From contig NZ_AUIM01000004.1 of assembly GCF_000423705.1 (NCBI RefSeq), positions 186,001-250,000 on the forward strand: a stretch of 64,000 nucleotides of DNA. The letters are read 5' to 3'. Made by a program: the position numbers and the translations under genes. How positions within the stretch are numbered: the stretch's first letter is position 1; each line of letters opens with the position of its first letter. The notes beneath the pieces were generated by a model, which searched no databases, was not told where the DNA came from, and saw nothing but the letters and a program-made list of their open reading frames with translations. Below, one piece after another: positions 52,592 through 61,070 of this stretch. Source of the stretch: Stappia stellulata DSM 5886. GTDB lineage: Bacteria > Pseudomonadota > Alphaproteobacteria > Rhizobiales > Stappiaceae.

Positions 52592-53431
52592 GTGTCCTCT
52601 CTCGCGCTTGCGCTCGTCCTCACCGCCGCGGTTCTTCATGCCGCCTGGAACGCCATGGTCAAGGCCGGCAGCGACCGCGCCCTGATCCTCGCCTGCGTCG
52701 CCATCGCCCACACCGTCGTCGGCGCGGGAATGATCGCCGTCGCGCCGGCACCCGCACCTGAGAGCTGGCCCTACATCGCGGCGTCGGCAGCGCTGCACTA
52801 TTTCTATTACATCCTGTTGTTCCTGGCCTACCGGATCGGCGACCTGTCTCAGGTCTATCCGATCGCGCGCGGCCTTTCTCCGCTCCTTGTGAGCATCGGC
52901 GCGTTTGTCTTCGCCGGCGAATTCCTGTCGCTCCCGGCGGCCGCCGGCATTGCGCTGATTTCCGGCGGCATCGCGCTGCTGTCCTTTGCCGGCCGCCGGA
53001 CGCTGGCGGCACAACCGGCCGCGCTTGGCGCAGCGGTATCCACGGGCGTGGTGATCGCGAGCTACAGTCTCGTCGACGGCATCGGCGTGCGTCTCTCCGA
53101 CAGTCCCTTCGGCTATACCGGCTGGCTCTTCGTGTCGGAGGCGCTGGTGGTCGCTGTCGTCGCACGCCGGCGCTGGGGACAATTGCGGCCGCTGGCGCGG
53201 CCGATTGCGACCTACACGCTTCTTGCCGGCGTCAGCGCGGTCAGTGCCTATGCGCTGGTGATCTACGCCAATCTTCTGGCACCACTCGGCGCCGTTTCGG
53301 CCGTTCGCGAGGTCAGCGTCGTGGTGGCGGCAGGGATTGGCGTCCTGATCTTCGGGGAACGTCCGTGGAAAAGCAGGGTGTTCGCCGCCGCCGCCGTAAC
53401 CGCCGGCGTGGTGCTTCTGGCCGCGAATTGA
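52592..53431 (+). CDS. EamA/DMT family transporter of the AEP island
   Basis: A 279-residue membrane protein with ten helices in two EamA repeats (begins SSLALALVLTAAVLHAAWNAMVKAG; IGDLSQVYPIARGLSPLLV; second repeat GAVSAVREVSVVVAAGIGVLIFGE). The GTG at 52592 directly precedes the first helix; the in-frame ATG at 52517 lies inside the upstream gene. Being 10 bp after the PbfA-like gene, it is probably co-transcribed and may move a phosphonate-pathway metabolite, but direction and substrate are unknown. Confidence 0.85.
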   Translation: MSSLALALVLTAAVLHAAWNAMVKAGSDRALILACVAIAHTVVGAGMIAVAPAPAPESWPYIAASAALHYFYYILLFLAYRIGDLSQVYPIARGLSPLLVSIGAFVFAGEFLSLPAAAGIALISGGIALLSFAGRRTLAAQPAALGAAVSTGVVIASYSLVDGIGVRLSDSPFGYTGWLFVSEALVVAVVARRRWGQLRPLARPIATYTLLAGVSAVSAYALVIYANLLAPLGAVSAVREVSVVVAAGIGVLIFGERPWKSRVFAAAAVTAGVVLLAAN

Positions 53432-53578
53432 GCCGCTGGCGGCAGCCGCATGGCGACATGTGCAACGTCGAGAGCGAGGTGTCTTGGCGCCGTGTCAGCC
53501 CGCCAATAGGCAGAACCTTGCAAACAAACGCTGCCCAAAGCGCCCGCGCTCTGATATTGAGCTGCCTTCCCCATTAAG

Positions 53579-55390
53579 ATGGTATCCATGACGTTGAAGA
53601 CCGACACCCCCCTCGCATCCTCGACCGCCGCAATTCATCCGGCGCTGGCTTCCGCCCTCGCGGCGAAAGGCTATGACCAACTGACGCCGGTTCAATTGGC
53701 GATGACGAACGAGGAGTATGGCGACGCCGACCTTCTCGTCTCGGCGCAGACGGGATCGGGAAAAACGATTGCCTTCGGCATTGCAATCGCGCCGACGCTG
53801 CTTGGCGGCGCGACCTGCTTTGACACGGCTGCCGCGCCGCTGGGACTGATCATCGCCCCGACGCGCGAACTTGCCATTCAGGTAAAACGCGAGCTCGATT
53901 GGGTCTACGCGGCGACGCAAGTCAGGATCGCGACCTGCGTGGGCGGAATGGATATCCGCAACGAACGCCGTGCGCTCAAGCAGGGCGCTCATCTTGTGGT
54001 GGGCACGCCCGGCCGCCTGCGCGACCACATCACGCGGGGCGCGCTGGACCTGAGCGCCATTCGCGCGGTGGTGCTCGATGAAGCCGACGAGATGCTGGAC
54101 CTCGGGTTTCGCGACGACCTGGAATTCATCCTCGGCGCGGCCCCGAAGGAGCGCCGGACACTGCTGTTCTCCGCAACCGTGCGGCACGGCATCGCCGAAC
54201 TGGCCAAAAGGGTGCAGACAAATGCGGTTCGCGTCGCGACAACCGCGCCCACCGAACAGCATGCCGACATCGAGTATCAGCTGATGCTGGTGCGGCGCCA
54301 CGAACGGGAACACGCCATCATCAATACGCTGCTGGAATCCAACAGCAAAAGCGCCCTGGTGTTCTGTCACACACGTGAAGCGGTTCGCCATCTTACCGCG
54401 CGCCTCGTCAATCGCGGCTTCTCGGTGGTATCGCTATCGGGGGAAATGGCGCAATCGGAGCGGTCGAACGCGCTGCAGTCCATGCGCGACGGACGCGCGC
54501 GTGTCTGTGTGGCGACCGACGTCGCGGCGCGCGGCATCGACCTTCCCAGTCTTGATCTCGTTGTCCACGCCGACGTGCCAAGCAACCCGGAGACCCTTCT
54601 GCATCGGTCCGGGCGGACCGGCCGTGCCGGCCGAAAGGGCATCTGCGTGCTCATCGTTCCGGAAAACCGGCGTGGCGCGGCTCAGCGCGTGCTGGCATTG
54701 GCAAAGCTGACAGCAACCGTGCGGTCGGCGCCCGGCATTACGGAGATCGAGGAGTGCTATCGCCGGCAGATTCTGGATGCCGCCGTTTCGGCAGAACTGC
54801 CCGACGATGCGGAGACGGAGTTTGTGGCCGAACTGCTGGAGCGGGCCGGGCCGCAGCGCATTGCAGCGGCGTTCCTTCGCCAGCAACTGGCGGCGCACCC
54901 TGTTCCGGAGGAACTCGTGCCGCTTCCCGCCGAAGCCTTGCAGAGCAGGGGCCCCGCGCGTGTTCCCCGCTCCGCAGACAATCATGGGTCGCGGCGCGAG
55001 CCGCGCGGCCCGGATATGGAAGGCGGTGTCTGGTTCACCATCTCGCTTGGGCGCAGACAGCGTGCGGATCCGAAATTCCTGCTGCCGATGATCTGCAACG
55101 CCGGCGGCGTCACAAAGCGCGATGTCGGCGCGATCAGGATCGATGATACCGAAACCCGTTTCGAGATTTCCGGTGACAAGGCCGCCGGTTACGCGAAACA
55201 GATCAGGCAGCCCGGCAGCCTTGAAAAGGGCATCAGGATCGCGCCGGCCGGCGAGGCCCGCCCAACGCCAAGGCCCGCAAAACCGAAGTTCAAGCCGGAT
55301 GGCAAGCCGCCCCGCAAACCGGCAGCACCGGACAAGGCTCGAGGCAAACCGTCAAAGCACAAAAGCAGCAAACCGAAACGCCCCGGCTGA
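53579..55390 (+). CDS. DEAD-box RNA helicase with DbpA-type RNA-binding domain
   Basis: A 603-residue ATP-dependent RNA helicase. The helicase core has Walker A AQTGSGKT, APTRELA, GTPGRL, DEAD in VLDEADEML, SAT, and the C-terminal ARGID and HRSGRTGRAG motifs. Residues about 480-550 (VWFTISLGRRQRADPKFLLPMICNAGGVTKRDVGAIRI region) form a DbpA-like RNA-binding domain. A lysine/proline-rich basic tail follows. Related proteins act in ribosome assembly or cold growth. Start may be ATG 53579 or 53588. It is not obviously linked to the phosphonate genes. Confidence 0.93.
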   Translation: MVSMTLKTDTPLASSTAAIHPALASALAAKGYDQLTPVQLAMTNEEYGDADLLVSAQTGSGKTIAFGIAIAPTLLGGATCFDTAAAPLGLIIAPTRELAIQVKRELDWVYAATQVRIATCVGGMDIRNERRALKQGAHLVVGTPGRLRDHITRGALDLSAIRAVVLDEADEMLDLGFRDDLEFILGAAPKERRTLLFSATVRHGIAELAKRVQTNAVRVATTAPTEQHADIEYQLMLVRRHEREHAIINTLLESNSKSALVFCHTREAVRHLTARLVNRGFSVVSLSGEMAQSERSNALQSMRDGRARVCVATDVAARGIDLPSLDLVVHADVPSNPETLLHRSGRTGRAGRKGICVLIVPENRRGAAQRVLALAKLTATVRSAPGITEIEECYRRQILDAAVSAELPDDAETEFVAELLERAGPQRIAAAFLRQQLAAHPVPEELVPLPAEALQSRGPARVPRSADNHGSRREPRGPDMEGGVWFTISLGRRQRADPKFLLPMICNAGGVTKRDVGAIRIDDTETRFEISGDKAAGYAKQIRQPGSLEKGIRIAPAGEARPTPRPAKPKFKPDGKPPRKPAAPDKARGKPSKHKSSKPKRPG

Positions 55391-55464
55391 TCGGGGCGAT
55401 GGGGCTCTGCGCCGCCCGTTATGATCGCAGTGCACGTGTGCTTTTCCAACCATGGCACGAGCGA

Positions 55465-55765
55465 GAAAATGGCGACGGGTCGCAAGATCCGCATACTGAC
55501 CGTCGTCGATACCTTTTTACGGTTCTCCCCGGTGGTCGATCCGCGGTTCAGCTACCGTGGAGACGATGTCGTGGTGACGCTGGAACGGACATGTCGGTTG
55601 GTCGGCGCCCCGAAGACGATCCGGGTTGACCAGAGCTCCGAGTTCATCTCCCATGATCTTGACTTATGGGCCTATCAGCGTGGCGTCGATCCCGACTTCT
55701 CACGTGCGGGCAAGCCCGCGGACAATGCGTTCATCGTGTCCTTCAACGGCAAGTTCAGGACGGAG
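55465..55765 (+). pseudogene. IS3-family transposase (OrfB) fragment
   Basis: About 100 codons match the rve integrase core of IS3-group transposases: GRKIRILTVVDTF, SPVVDPRFSYRGDDVV, TIRVDQSSEFIS with the second catalytic aspartate, LDLWAYQRGV and GKPADNAFIVSFNGKFR. In active copies the last motif has glutamate (FIEAFNG or FIESFNG); here it is valine, so the protein could not function. Similarity ends abruptly at about 55765, where the GTA remnant starts on the other strand. No terminal inverted repeats are visible. Confidence 0.75.
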
Positions 55766-57165
55766 CGCCCCAGTCGGCGGTCTGGTCGGCGGCGGTACAG
55801 ACCGCGCTGGTCTCACGGTGGCACCGTCGATGATCTCGAACTCGTAGGCTTCCAGTTCCTCGGCCAGCCTTACCTCCAGCCAGTCCCAGCTCTAGACCGC
55901 GAGTGTACCCGGCCGGCGGGTCCGGCGGATCGTTAAATCGCCGGGCGTGCGCGGCGTGCGCCATGGCTGCTCAACATGGGCTATGGAGCACGGTCGGAGA
56001 CCGACGTCCGGGGGCGTGAAGGTCTGCCCCACACAAGTCTCGTCGCTGACCGGACGGCTCGCTGGACCGATGCGCCAGTTCCACGGGATGCCCAGATCGG
56101 CCGCTGCTATCGGCCAGGACGCCAGCGCGGAGTCCAGCACCACGAACCGCGCCCCCGCCGGCCCGGGGTTGCCCATCGCACCTTCTGTGCCTCGCGGCCC
56201 CCGCAGCAAGTGGGTCAGCCGGAGCCGGCCGGGCGCCAGCAATTCCGCCGAGTCCGCTTACACGATCTCCCATGCACGGCTGCGCTCTCGATGGCGAATG
56301 CGTTTGCGCCGCCGAACAGCGTCAGATCGGTGACGTTTTCCAGCGTACCGGTCAGCAGATCGACCACAAGCGCATTGCCGAGATCGATGCGCGATGTGGG
56401 GCCCGCGCAGACTTCCGAGACCAGCGGACGGTGCGTGGGTTGGTCCTCGGTCAGCTGCGGCAGGTCCACCAGCACCGCATCCTGCGCGCCGAACACGACG
56501 GCGCGCGTCAGCGACGCGGCGCGCGGATCGCTGGGCGGTAGATTGTTGGCCGCCCGGCCCTGGCGGACCATCTCTATGTCGCGCGCCTCGGCGTCGGTGA
56601 TGGAAACGAGCCGCAGATCGGACCAGTCGCCCGTCGTGGGCGAGCCGGACAACGTCGGCCGGATCGAGCGCGAGGCACGAGGGTGGCAGACGGAACGCTG
56701 CGGTTTATCGGCCCACCCACGCCTCCATCAGCGCACGGCGGCAGCGCCGCTCGGCCTCCTCGGGCGGCACCGCCATCGGGAAGCTTTCCGAGGCAACGCG
56801 GGTGGTGCCCACGGTGATGCGCCGCGCCTCGACGAGGACCGCATCGTAAGCCTCGTCGGCCCGGGCGATCTGCCATTTCAGGGCCCGTGGCAGTTCGGGC
56901 TCTTGGCCGCGCGTCAGCTCCAGCACGTCGGCCTCACCGGCGGCGACCAGATCGTCGGGTGCGATGGTGGCGACGGCGGCCCGGCTGCGCATGACGAAGT
57001 TGATCGCCCCCTCGGTCTCGAGCGCGTCGAAGCCGAAGTGGCGCGCAAGCATGGTGATCGCGGCGCGCGGACTTCCCAGAGCGCCGATGGCGATAGCCTC
57101 GACGACGCACCAGAGGCCAGTGATGTGCGCCTGATCCGACGGCGCGTGGCCAATCGCCCCTCAGC
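55766..57165 (-). pseudogene. Remnant of GTA gp15-like tail/baseplate (host specificity) protein
   Basis: Several minus-strand frames together give a broken copy of the large TIM-barrel tail protein (orfg15) of alphaproteobacterial gene transfer agents. From the right: PRAAITMLARHFGFDALETEGAINF ... RCRRALMEAWVGR ends in a stop near 56705; after a frameshift AFRLPPSCLALDPADVVRLAHDGRL; after another, DLRLVSITDAEARDIE and LPQLTEDQPTHRPLV, then NVTDLTLFGGANAFAIES; after a third, LLAPGRLRLTHLLRG, RGTEGAMG, LGIPWNWRIGP and RTPGDLTIR, running on to EELEAYEFEIIDG near 55800. Amino-terminal and extreme carboxy-terminal parts and some internal sequence are missing. No other GTA gene is in the window. 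Confidence 0.75.
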
Positions 57166-57166
57166 T

Positions 57167-58540
57167 CTACTCCGCCGTGCGTTCGTTCGGCGTGCGGCGC
57201 ATGTCCTCCACGACCGAGCGCCATGCGCGGTCGCCCGCGCTGCGGCTCGCCGTTTCGGCGAAGGCGGCAAGACCCGGCAAAACGGCCCCGCCGGCCTCGC
57301 GGAGTTTCGCAAGGAAGGCCGCCTCCGCCAACGGCTTGTCGGGACTTCCCGTCGACACAAGGCAGGTCCGCTCCAGTGCCGAGCCATCGGCCATCCGCAG
57401 GATTAGGCGCGACGGCCGGTCGAAGCGCGGGTCCTGCGGCGGCGTGATAGGGCCGAGGGTGACGAGGTTGCGTAGCCGGGCGAGCGCCGGGTCGTTCAGT
57501 GTGGCGCTCGAGAAGGCGGCCTGGCCACCCTCCCGATAGTGCAGGGCGGCGGCGACCATGTGTTCCATCGAAAACTTGGCGCCCAGGATCGTCTGCGGCT
57601 CGCGGTTGCTGAGGCCGAGCGCCAGGGGATGGGTCTGTACCTCGATCGCGCGAACGGCGTCAGGGTTGAATGCGGGGTCGGCGGCGCATTCCAGGGCAGC
57701 CTCCACCGCCGAGTGGCCGTGCTGGCAGCAGGCGTAGAGTTTGTGATAGCCCTTCGTGATCGCCCACTGGGTGCCCAGGTCTTCGGTCAGCGCCGCCGTG
57801 CGCCCGGCACCGCCCAGGATCTCGCCGTAGACGTCGTGGGGCGCTTCCGGACCGGCGCCGATTCCGATTGCGGCCATGCCAGCTGTCTGCCACCCTGATA
57901 CGGCCCCCGTTGCAGCCCACATATTCCGGGACAGGTATCCGCGCGCCAGATGCGTGCGCGGCCCGACCGATGCCAGCGTGGCGGCCGTGGCGATGCCGCG
58001 CGCCAGCGCCTCGGCCGATGCATCGCGCGCCAGGAGCGTGGCGGCAGCCGCGCCGACCGGCGCGAACAGGGCGTGCGCGTGCACGCGCGGCGTGGGGAAG
58101 CGGAAGCACTCGGCGAAACGCGCGCAGATCTCGTAGCCGAGCACGAGACAGCGAAGTACCTCGTCTAGGCTAAGGTCACTGCGGTCCGCCTCTGCCAGCA
58201 GCGCAGGCATGACGTATAGGCCGGCGTGGCAGGTGACGGGCCGATACCCCTCGTCGAGTTCGCACCAGCAACCGGCCATGGCGTTGACATAGAGCGCGTC
58301 CTCGAAGACCACGCGGTGCAGGCCGGGCAGGTAGACGGTCGCCTCGGCGGGGCCGCCGCGCTCTACGGCGGCGGCCAGAACCGCGGCGATCTCGGGTTCG
58401 CTCGCCGCCGACAGGATCGCTCCGATGTCGTCGGCGATGACGCGTGCGGCGCGGTCGCGCACTGGCTGCGGCAGGTCGGTCGCACGCGTGTCGCGGCAGG
58501 CCTCGGCCAGTTCGATCAAGCTCGAGGAAAATGCGTCCAT
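57167..58540 (-). CDS. MmgE/PrpD family protein (first copy)
   Basis: A 457-residue protein of the MmgE/PrpD fold, which includes 2-methylcitrate dehydratase and cis-aconitate decarboxylase. Typical stretches: GRTAALTEDLGTQWAITKGYHKLYACCQHGHSAVEAAL (lysine and histidine of the active region), and KFSMEHMVAAAL. ATG 58540 has GAGAGG upstream. It is the last gene of a minus-strand operon with TctC, a second MmgE/PrpD and a flavoprotein. Likely acts on a carboxylic acid by dehydration, hydration or decarboxylation; substrate unknown. Confidence 0.88.
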   Translation of the reverse strand: MDAFSSSLIELAEACRDTRATDLPQPVRDRAARVIADDIGAILSAASEPEIAAVLAAAVERGGPAEATVYLPGLHRVVFEDALYVNAMAGCWCELDEGYRPVTCHAGLYVMPALLAEADRSDLSLDEVLRCLVLGYEICARFAECFRFPTPRVHAHALFAPVGAAAATLLARDASAEALARGIATAATLASVGPRTHLARGYLSRNMWAATGAVSGWQTAGMAAIGIGAGPEAPHDVYGEILGGAGRTAALTEDLGTQWAITKGYHKLYACCQHGHSAVEAALECAADPAFNPDAVRAIEVQTHPLALGLSNREPQTILGAKFSMEHMVAAALHYREGGQAAFSSATLNDPALARLRNLVTLGPITPPQDPRFDRPSRLILRMADGSALERTCLVSTGSPDKPLAEAAFLAKLREAGGAVLPGLAAFAETASRSAGDRAWRSVVEDMRRTPNERTAE

Positions 58541-58616
58541 TCAACGGCCTCTCAATGGCAATTGGCGTGGTGACGACACCGCGCCCGGACTGCGGAACCC
58601 GGGCGCGGCAATGGCG

Positions 58617-59594
58617 TCAGCGACTGATCGGCTCGTCCGCGTTCTCGACGACCTTGGCCCACTTGGCCACGTCGTCGCGGACGAGATGTTGGAAATCGGC
58701 TGGCGTCATGCTCATCGGCTCCGAGCCGCGCGCGCGGATCTGCTCAACGATCTTCGGATCGCCAGTCATTGCCGTTAGCGCGGTATTCAGCTTCTCGACG
58801 ATGGGCTCCGGCGTGCCGGCCGGCGCGAACAGGCCAAACCAAGTGACCACGCTGAAGTCGGGAAGTTCGGTTTCCGCGATGGTCGGCACGTCGGGCAGCG
58901 CCGGCGATCGGTCGGGACCGGTGACGCCGAGAGGACGCAGCTTGCCGTCTTGAATGTGCGGCAGCGAGGAGGGGATGTTGTCAAACATGATCGGCACACG
59001 GCCCGCCAGCAAATCGACCATCGCCGGGCCGCTTCCCTGATAGGGGATGTGCATCATCGACACGTCGGCTTGCATTTTGAAGAGTTCGCCCGACAGATGC
59101 AGAGTGCCGCCAATTCCCGAGGAGGCGAAGTTTAGGCCTCCTTCCTCGCTTTTGGCGTGCTCGATCAGCTCGCCCACAGTCTCCGCCGGGATCGAGGGAT
59201 GAACGACGAGCACGTTCATGCTGCCGGCGACCGGCGCTACCGCGACGAGATCCGTCGTCGGATCGTAGGGCATGTCGGCGAAGATGCTCGGGTTAATGCC
59301 GATGTTTCCAGCCGCTCCGAGCAGCAGGGTGCGACCGTCTGGCGTCGACTTGGCCACCATGTCGGACCCGATGTTGCCGCCGCCGCCGGCTCGGTTCTCG
59401 ACCACGAAGTTCGCGCCGAGCGTGCGTGACAGGTAATCGGCGGTTAGCCGGGCGAAGTAGTCGGTCGCGCCGCCCGCAGCGAACGGCACGACGATGGTGA
59501 CGTCGCCGTCGGGGTAGCCGTCCTGGGCCATCGCAGGAGCGGCATTCAGGCCGACGCCGACCACGAGGGTTGCTAAAATGGTCCTGAGTTTCAT
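58617..59594 (-). CDS. Tripartite tricarboxylate transporter substrate-binding protein (TctC/Bug family)
   Basis: Periplasmic receptor of 325 residues. A signal peptide (TILATLVVGVGLNAAPAMA) precedes a Bug-type fold with DVTIVVPFAAGGATDYFARL, VENRAGGGGNIGSDMVAKS and YDPTTDLVAVAPVAGS, all classic family positions that bind the ligand's carboxylate. GGAGAG precedes ATG 59594. It serves the TctB-TctA permease encoded divergently at 62947-64000. Lies between the two MmgE/PrpD genes. Confidence 0.92.
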   Translation of the reverse strand: MKLRTILATLVVGVGLNAAPAMAQDGYPDGDVTIVVPFAAGGATDYFARLTADYLSRTLGANFVVENRAGGGGNIGSDMVAKSTPDGRTLLLGAAGNIGINPSIFADMPYDPTTDLVAVAPVAGSMNVLVVHPSIPAETVGELIEHAKSEEGGLNFASSGIGGTLHLSGELFKMQADVSMMHIPYQGSGPAMVDLLAGRVPIMFDNIPSSLPHIQDGKLRPLGVTGPDRSPALPDVPTIAETELPDFSVVTWFGLFAPAGTPEPIVEKLNTALTAMTGDPKIVEQIRARGSEPMSMTPADFQHLVRDDVAKWAKVVENADEPISR

Positions 59595-59660
59595 CTGCTC
59601 TCCTATTTGCTTGCCTTAGCGGGTGATGGATTGTCCCCTGCCGGCTCGCGGACCGGCGTG

Positions 59661-61070
59661 CTAGGGTGCGGGAACCAGGTGCTTGTCGATAACGCGGCGC
59701 ATTGGAGTACCCGACGTCGACAGCTCGGGCGAAAGAAGCGTGGAAAGGAGCGTATCGGGGTCGGGCAGTCGCGGCGCCAGACGCGCGCATTCGGCGAATT
59801 TCGCCACGAAGGCCGCGTCGCTCATGCGCGCCTCGGGCGCGCCGGGCGGATGGTGCGTGGTCCTTTCGAAGCTGCGGCCATCCCTCAACGTCACGTGCAC
59901 CCGCGCCGGGCTTTCCGCAGGATAGGCCGCCGACAGATCGGACGCCTCGCGGATGACGGTGCGCGCGGCTAGGTCGGCAAGCGCCGCATCGGTCCGATGC
60001 CGCTCGTCGAAATGCGCAAGGCCGACTGTCCCGTGGGTGGCGGTCACCGCCATCAGATAAGGGAAGGAGAGCTGCGCGACTTCGAACGTGTCCCAGGGCA
60101 GGGGCGCATGCGCCATGGCTGCTGCGTAGGTCTCGACCTCGATGCGCGCGACAGCCTCGCCGGTAAGCCCGTGTTCGGTGACGATCGCGGCCAGCGCCTC
60201 GACCGCCGACTGCACGTGCCGGCAGCATGGATAGGGCTTGATATAGCTGCGACAGATCGCCGGTCGCTGGCCGCCGTAGGCGGCGTGTTGCACGGCCTCC
60301 ACACCTAGCCCGGCGAAGGCGTAAATCAGGCCGCGCGGGCCTTCCAGGACCGCGCGCGGGCCGGTGACGAGGCCAGTTGCCTCGGCATAGGCGGCATGCA
60401 CGCCGCTGCGTGCCGCATGGGCCGGATGCAGCTTCTTGACGTCGCCGCCGCCCGCGAGATACGCGAAGGTCCCCGAAGACGCGCTACCGGCGACGCCGAT
60501 GGCCCGCTCGATGCCGTCCGCATCGAGCCCAAGAAGGCGTCCGGCCGCCGCCGCCGCTCCAAGAACGCCGCCGACCGGCGTGAGTTGGAAGCCGCGCGCC
60601 ATTGCCTGCGGGTTCATGATCTCGGCGGCGGTGATGCAAACCTCATAACCGGCCATGATCGCGTCAAGCGTTTCGCCATAGGACGCATCCCGATGGTAGG
60701 CGACGGCCAGCGCCGCAGGAACGACCGCCGCCCCGGGATGCACGGACCCCTCGCGGTTGCCGTCGTCGTATTCCAGTGCATGGCAGGCGGCAGCCATCGC
60801 ATAGGTGGCGCTGAGTGCACCGGCGCGCGTGCCGAGACCGACGACCGGGACGGCGTTCTCGGCCGGAACCGAGCCTTCGAGGGTCGCGGCCAACTCGAGG
60901 CTCGCAGCCACCCTCTGCGTGGTGCTGCCGGCCAGGATGCAGGCGATGCTGTCCAGCGCCTGCATGGTCGCGACGCGCTGGTCTGCCGGGTCCAGATCGG
61001 CCAGCCGCGCCGTGCCGGCAAACTGTGCCAGGCGCCGTGTCAGCCCCGGCGTCTCGCTATCCTTCGCCAT
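59661..61070 (-). CDS. MmgE/PrpD family protein (second copy)
   Basis: A 469-residue MmgE/PrpD protein clearly different from the copy at 57167. Key segments: ALEYDDGNREGSVHPGAAVVPAALA (substrate-binding D and H), GTFAYLAGGGDVKKLHPAHAARSG and RSYIKPYPCCRHVQSAVEAL. The ATG at 61070 overlaps the stop of the flavoprotein gene as TGATG, so translation is coupled. Two family members in one operon suggest sequential steps or a heteromeric enzyme acting on the imported acid. Confidence 0.9.
   Translation of the reverse strand: MAKDSETPGLTRRLAQFAGTARLADLDPADQRVATMQALDSIACILAGSTTQRVAASLELAATLEGSVPAENAVPVVGLGTRAGALSATYAMAAACHALEYDDGNREGSVHPGAAVVPAALAVAYHRDASYGETLDAIMAGYEVCITAAEIMNPQAMARGFQLTPVGGVLGAAAAAGRLLGLDADGIERAIGVAGSASSGTFAYLAGGGDVKKLHPAHAARSGVHAAYAEATGLVTGPRAVLEGPRGLIYAFAGLGVEAVQHAAYGGQRPAICRSYIKPYPCCRHVQSAVEALAAIVTEHGLTGEAVARIEVETYAAAMAHAPLPWDTFEVAQLSFPYLMAVTATHGTVGLAHFDERHRTDAALADLAARTVIREASDLSAAYPAESPARVHVTLRDGRSFERTTHHPPGAPEARMSDAAFVAKFAECARLAPRLPDPDTLLSTLLSPELSTSGTPMRRVIDKHLVPAP

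Noticed and set aside
55976-57406. 476-codon plus-strand open frame over the GTA remnant
   Set aside because: It has no family resemblance and runs into the MmgE/PrpD gene from the wrong strand, whereas the minus strand gives GTA gp15 segments.
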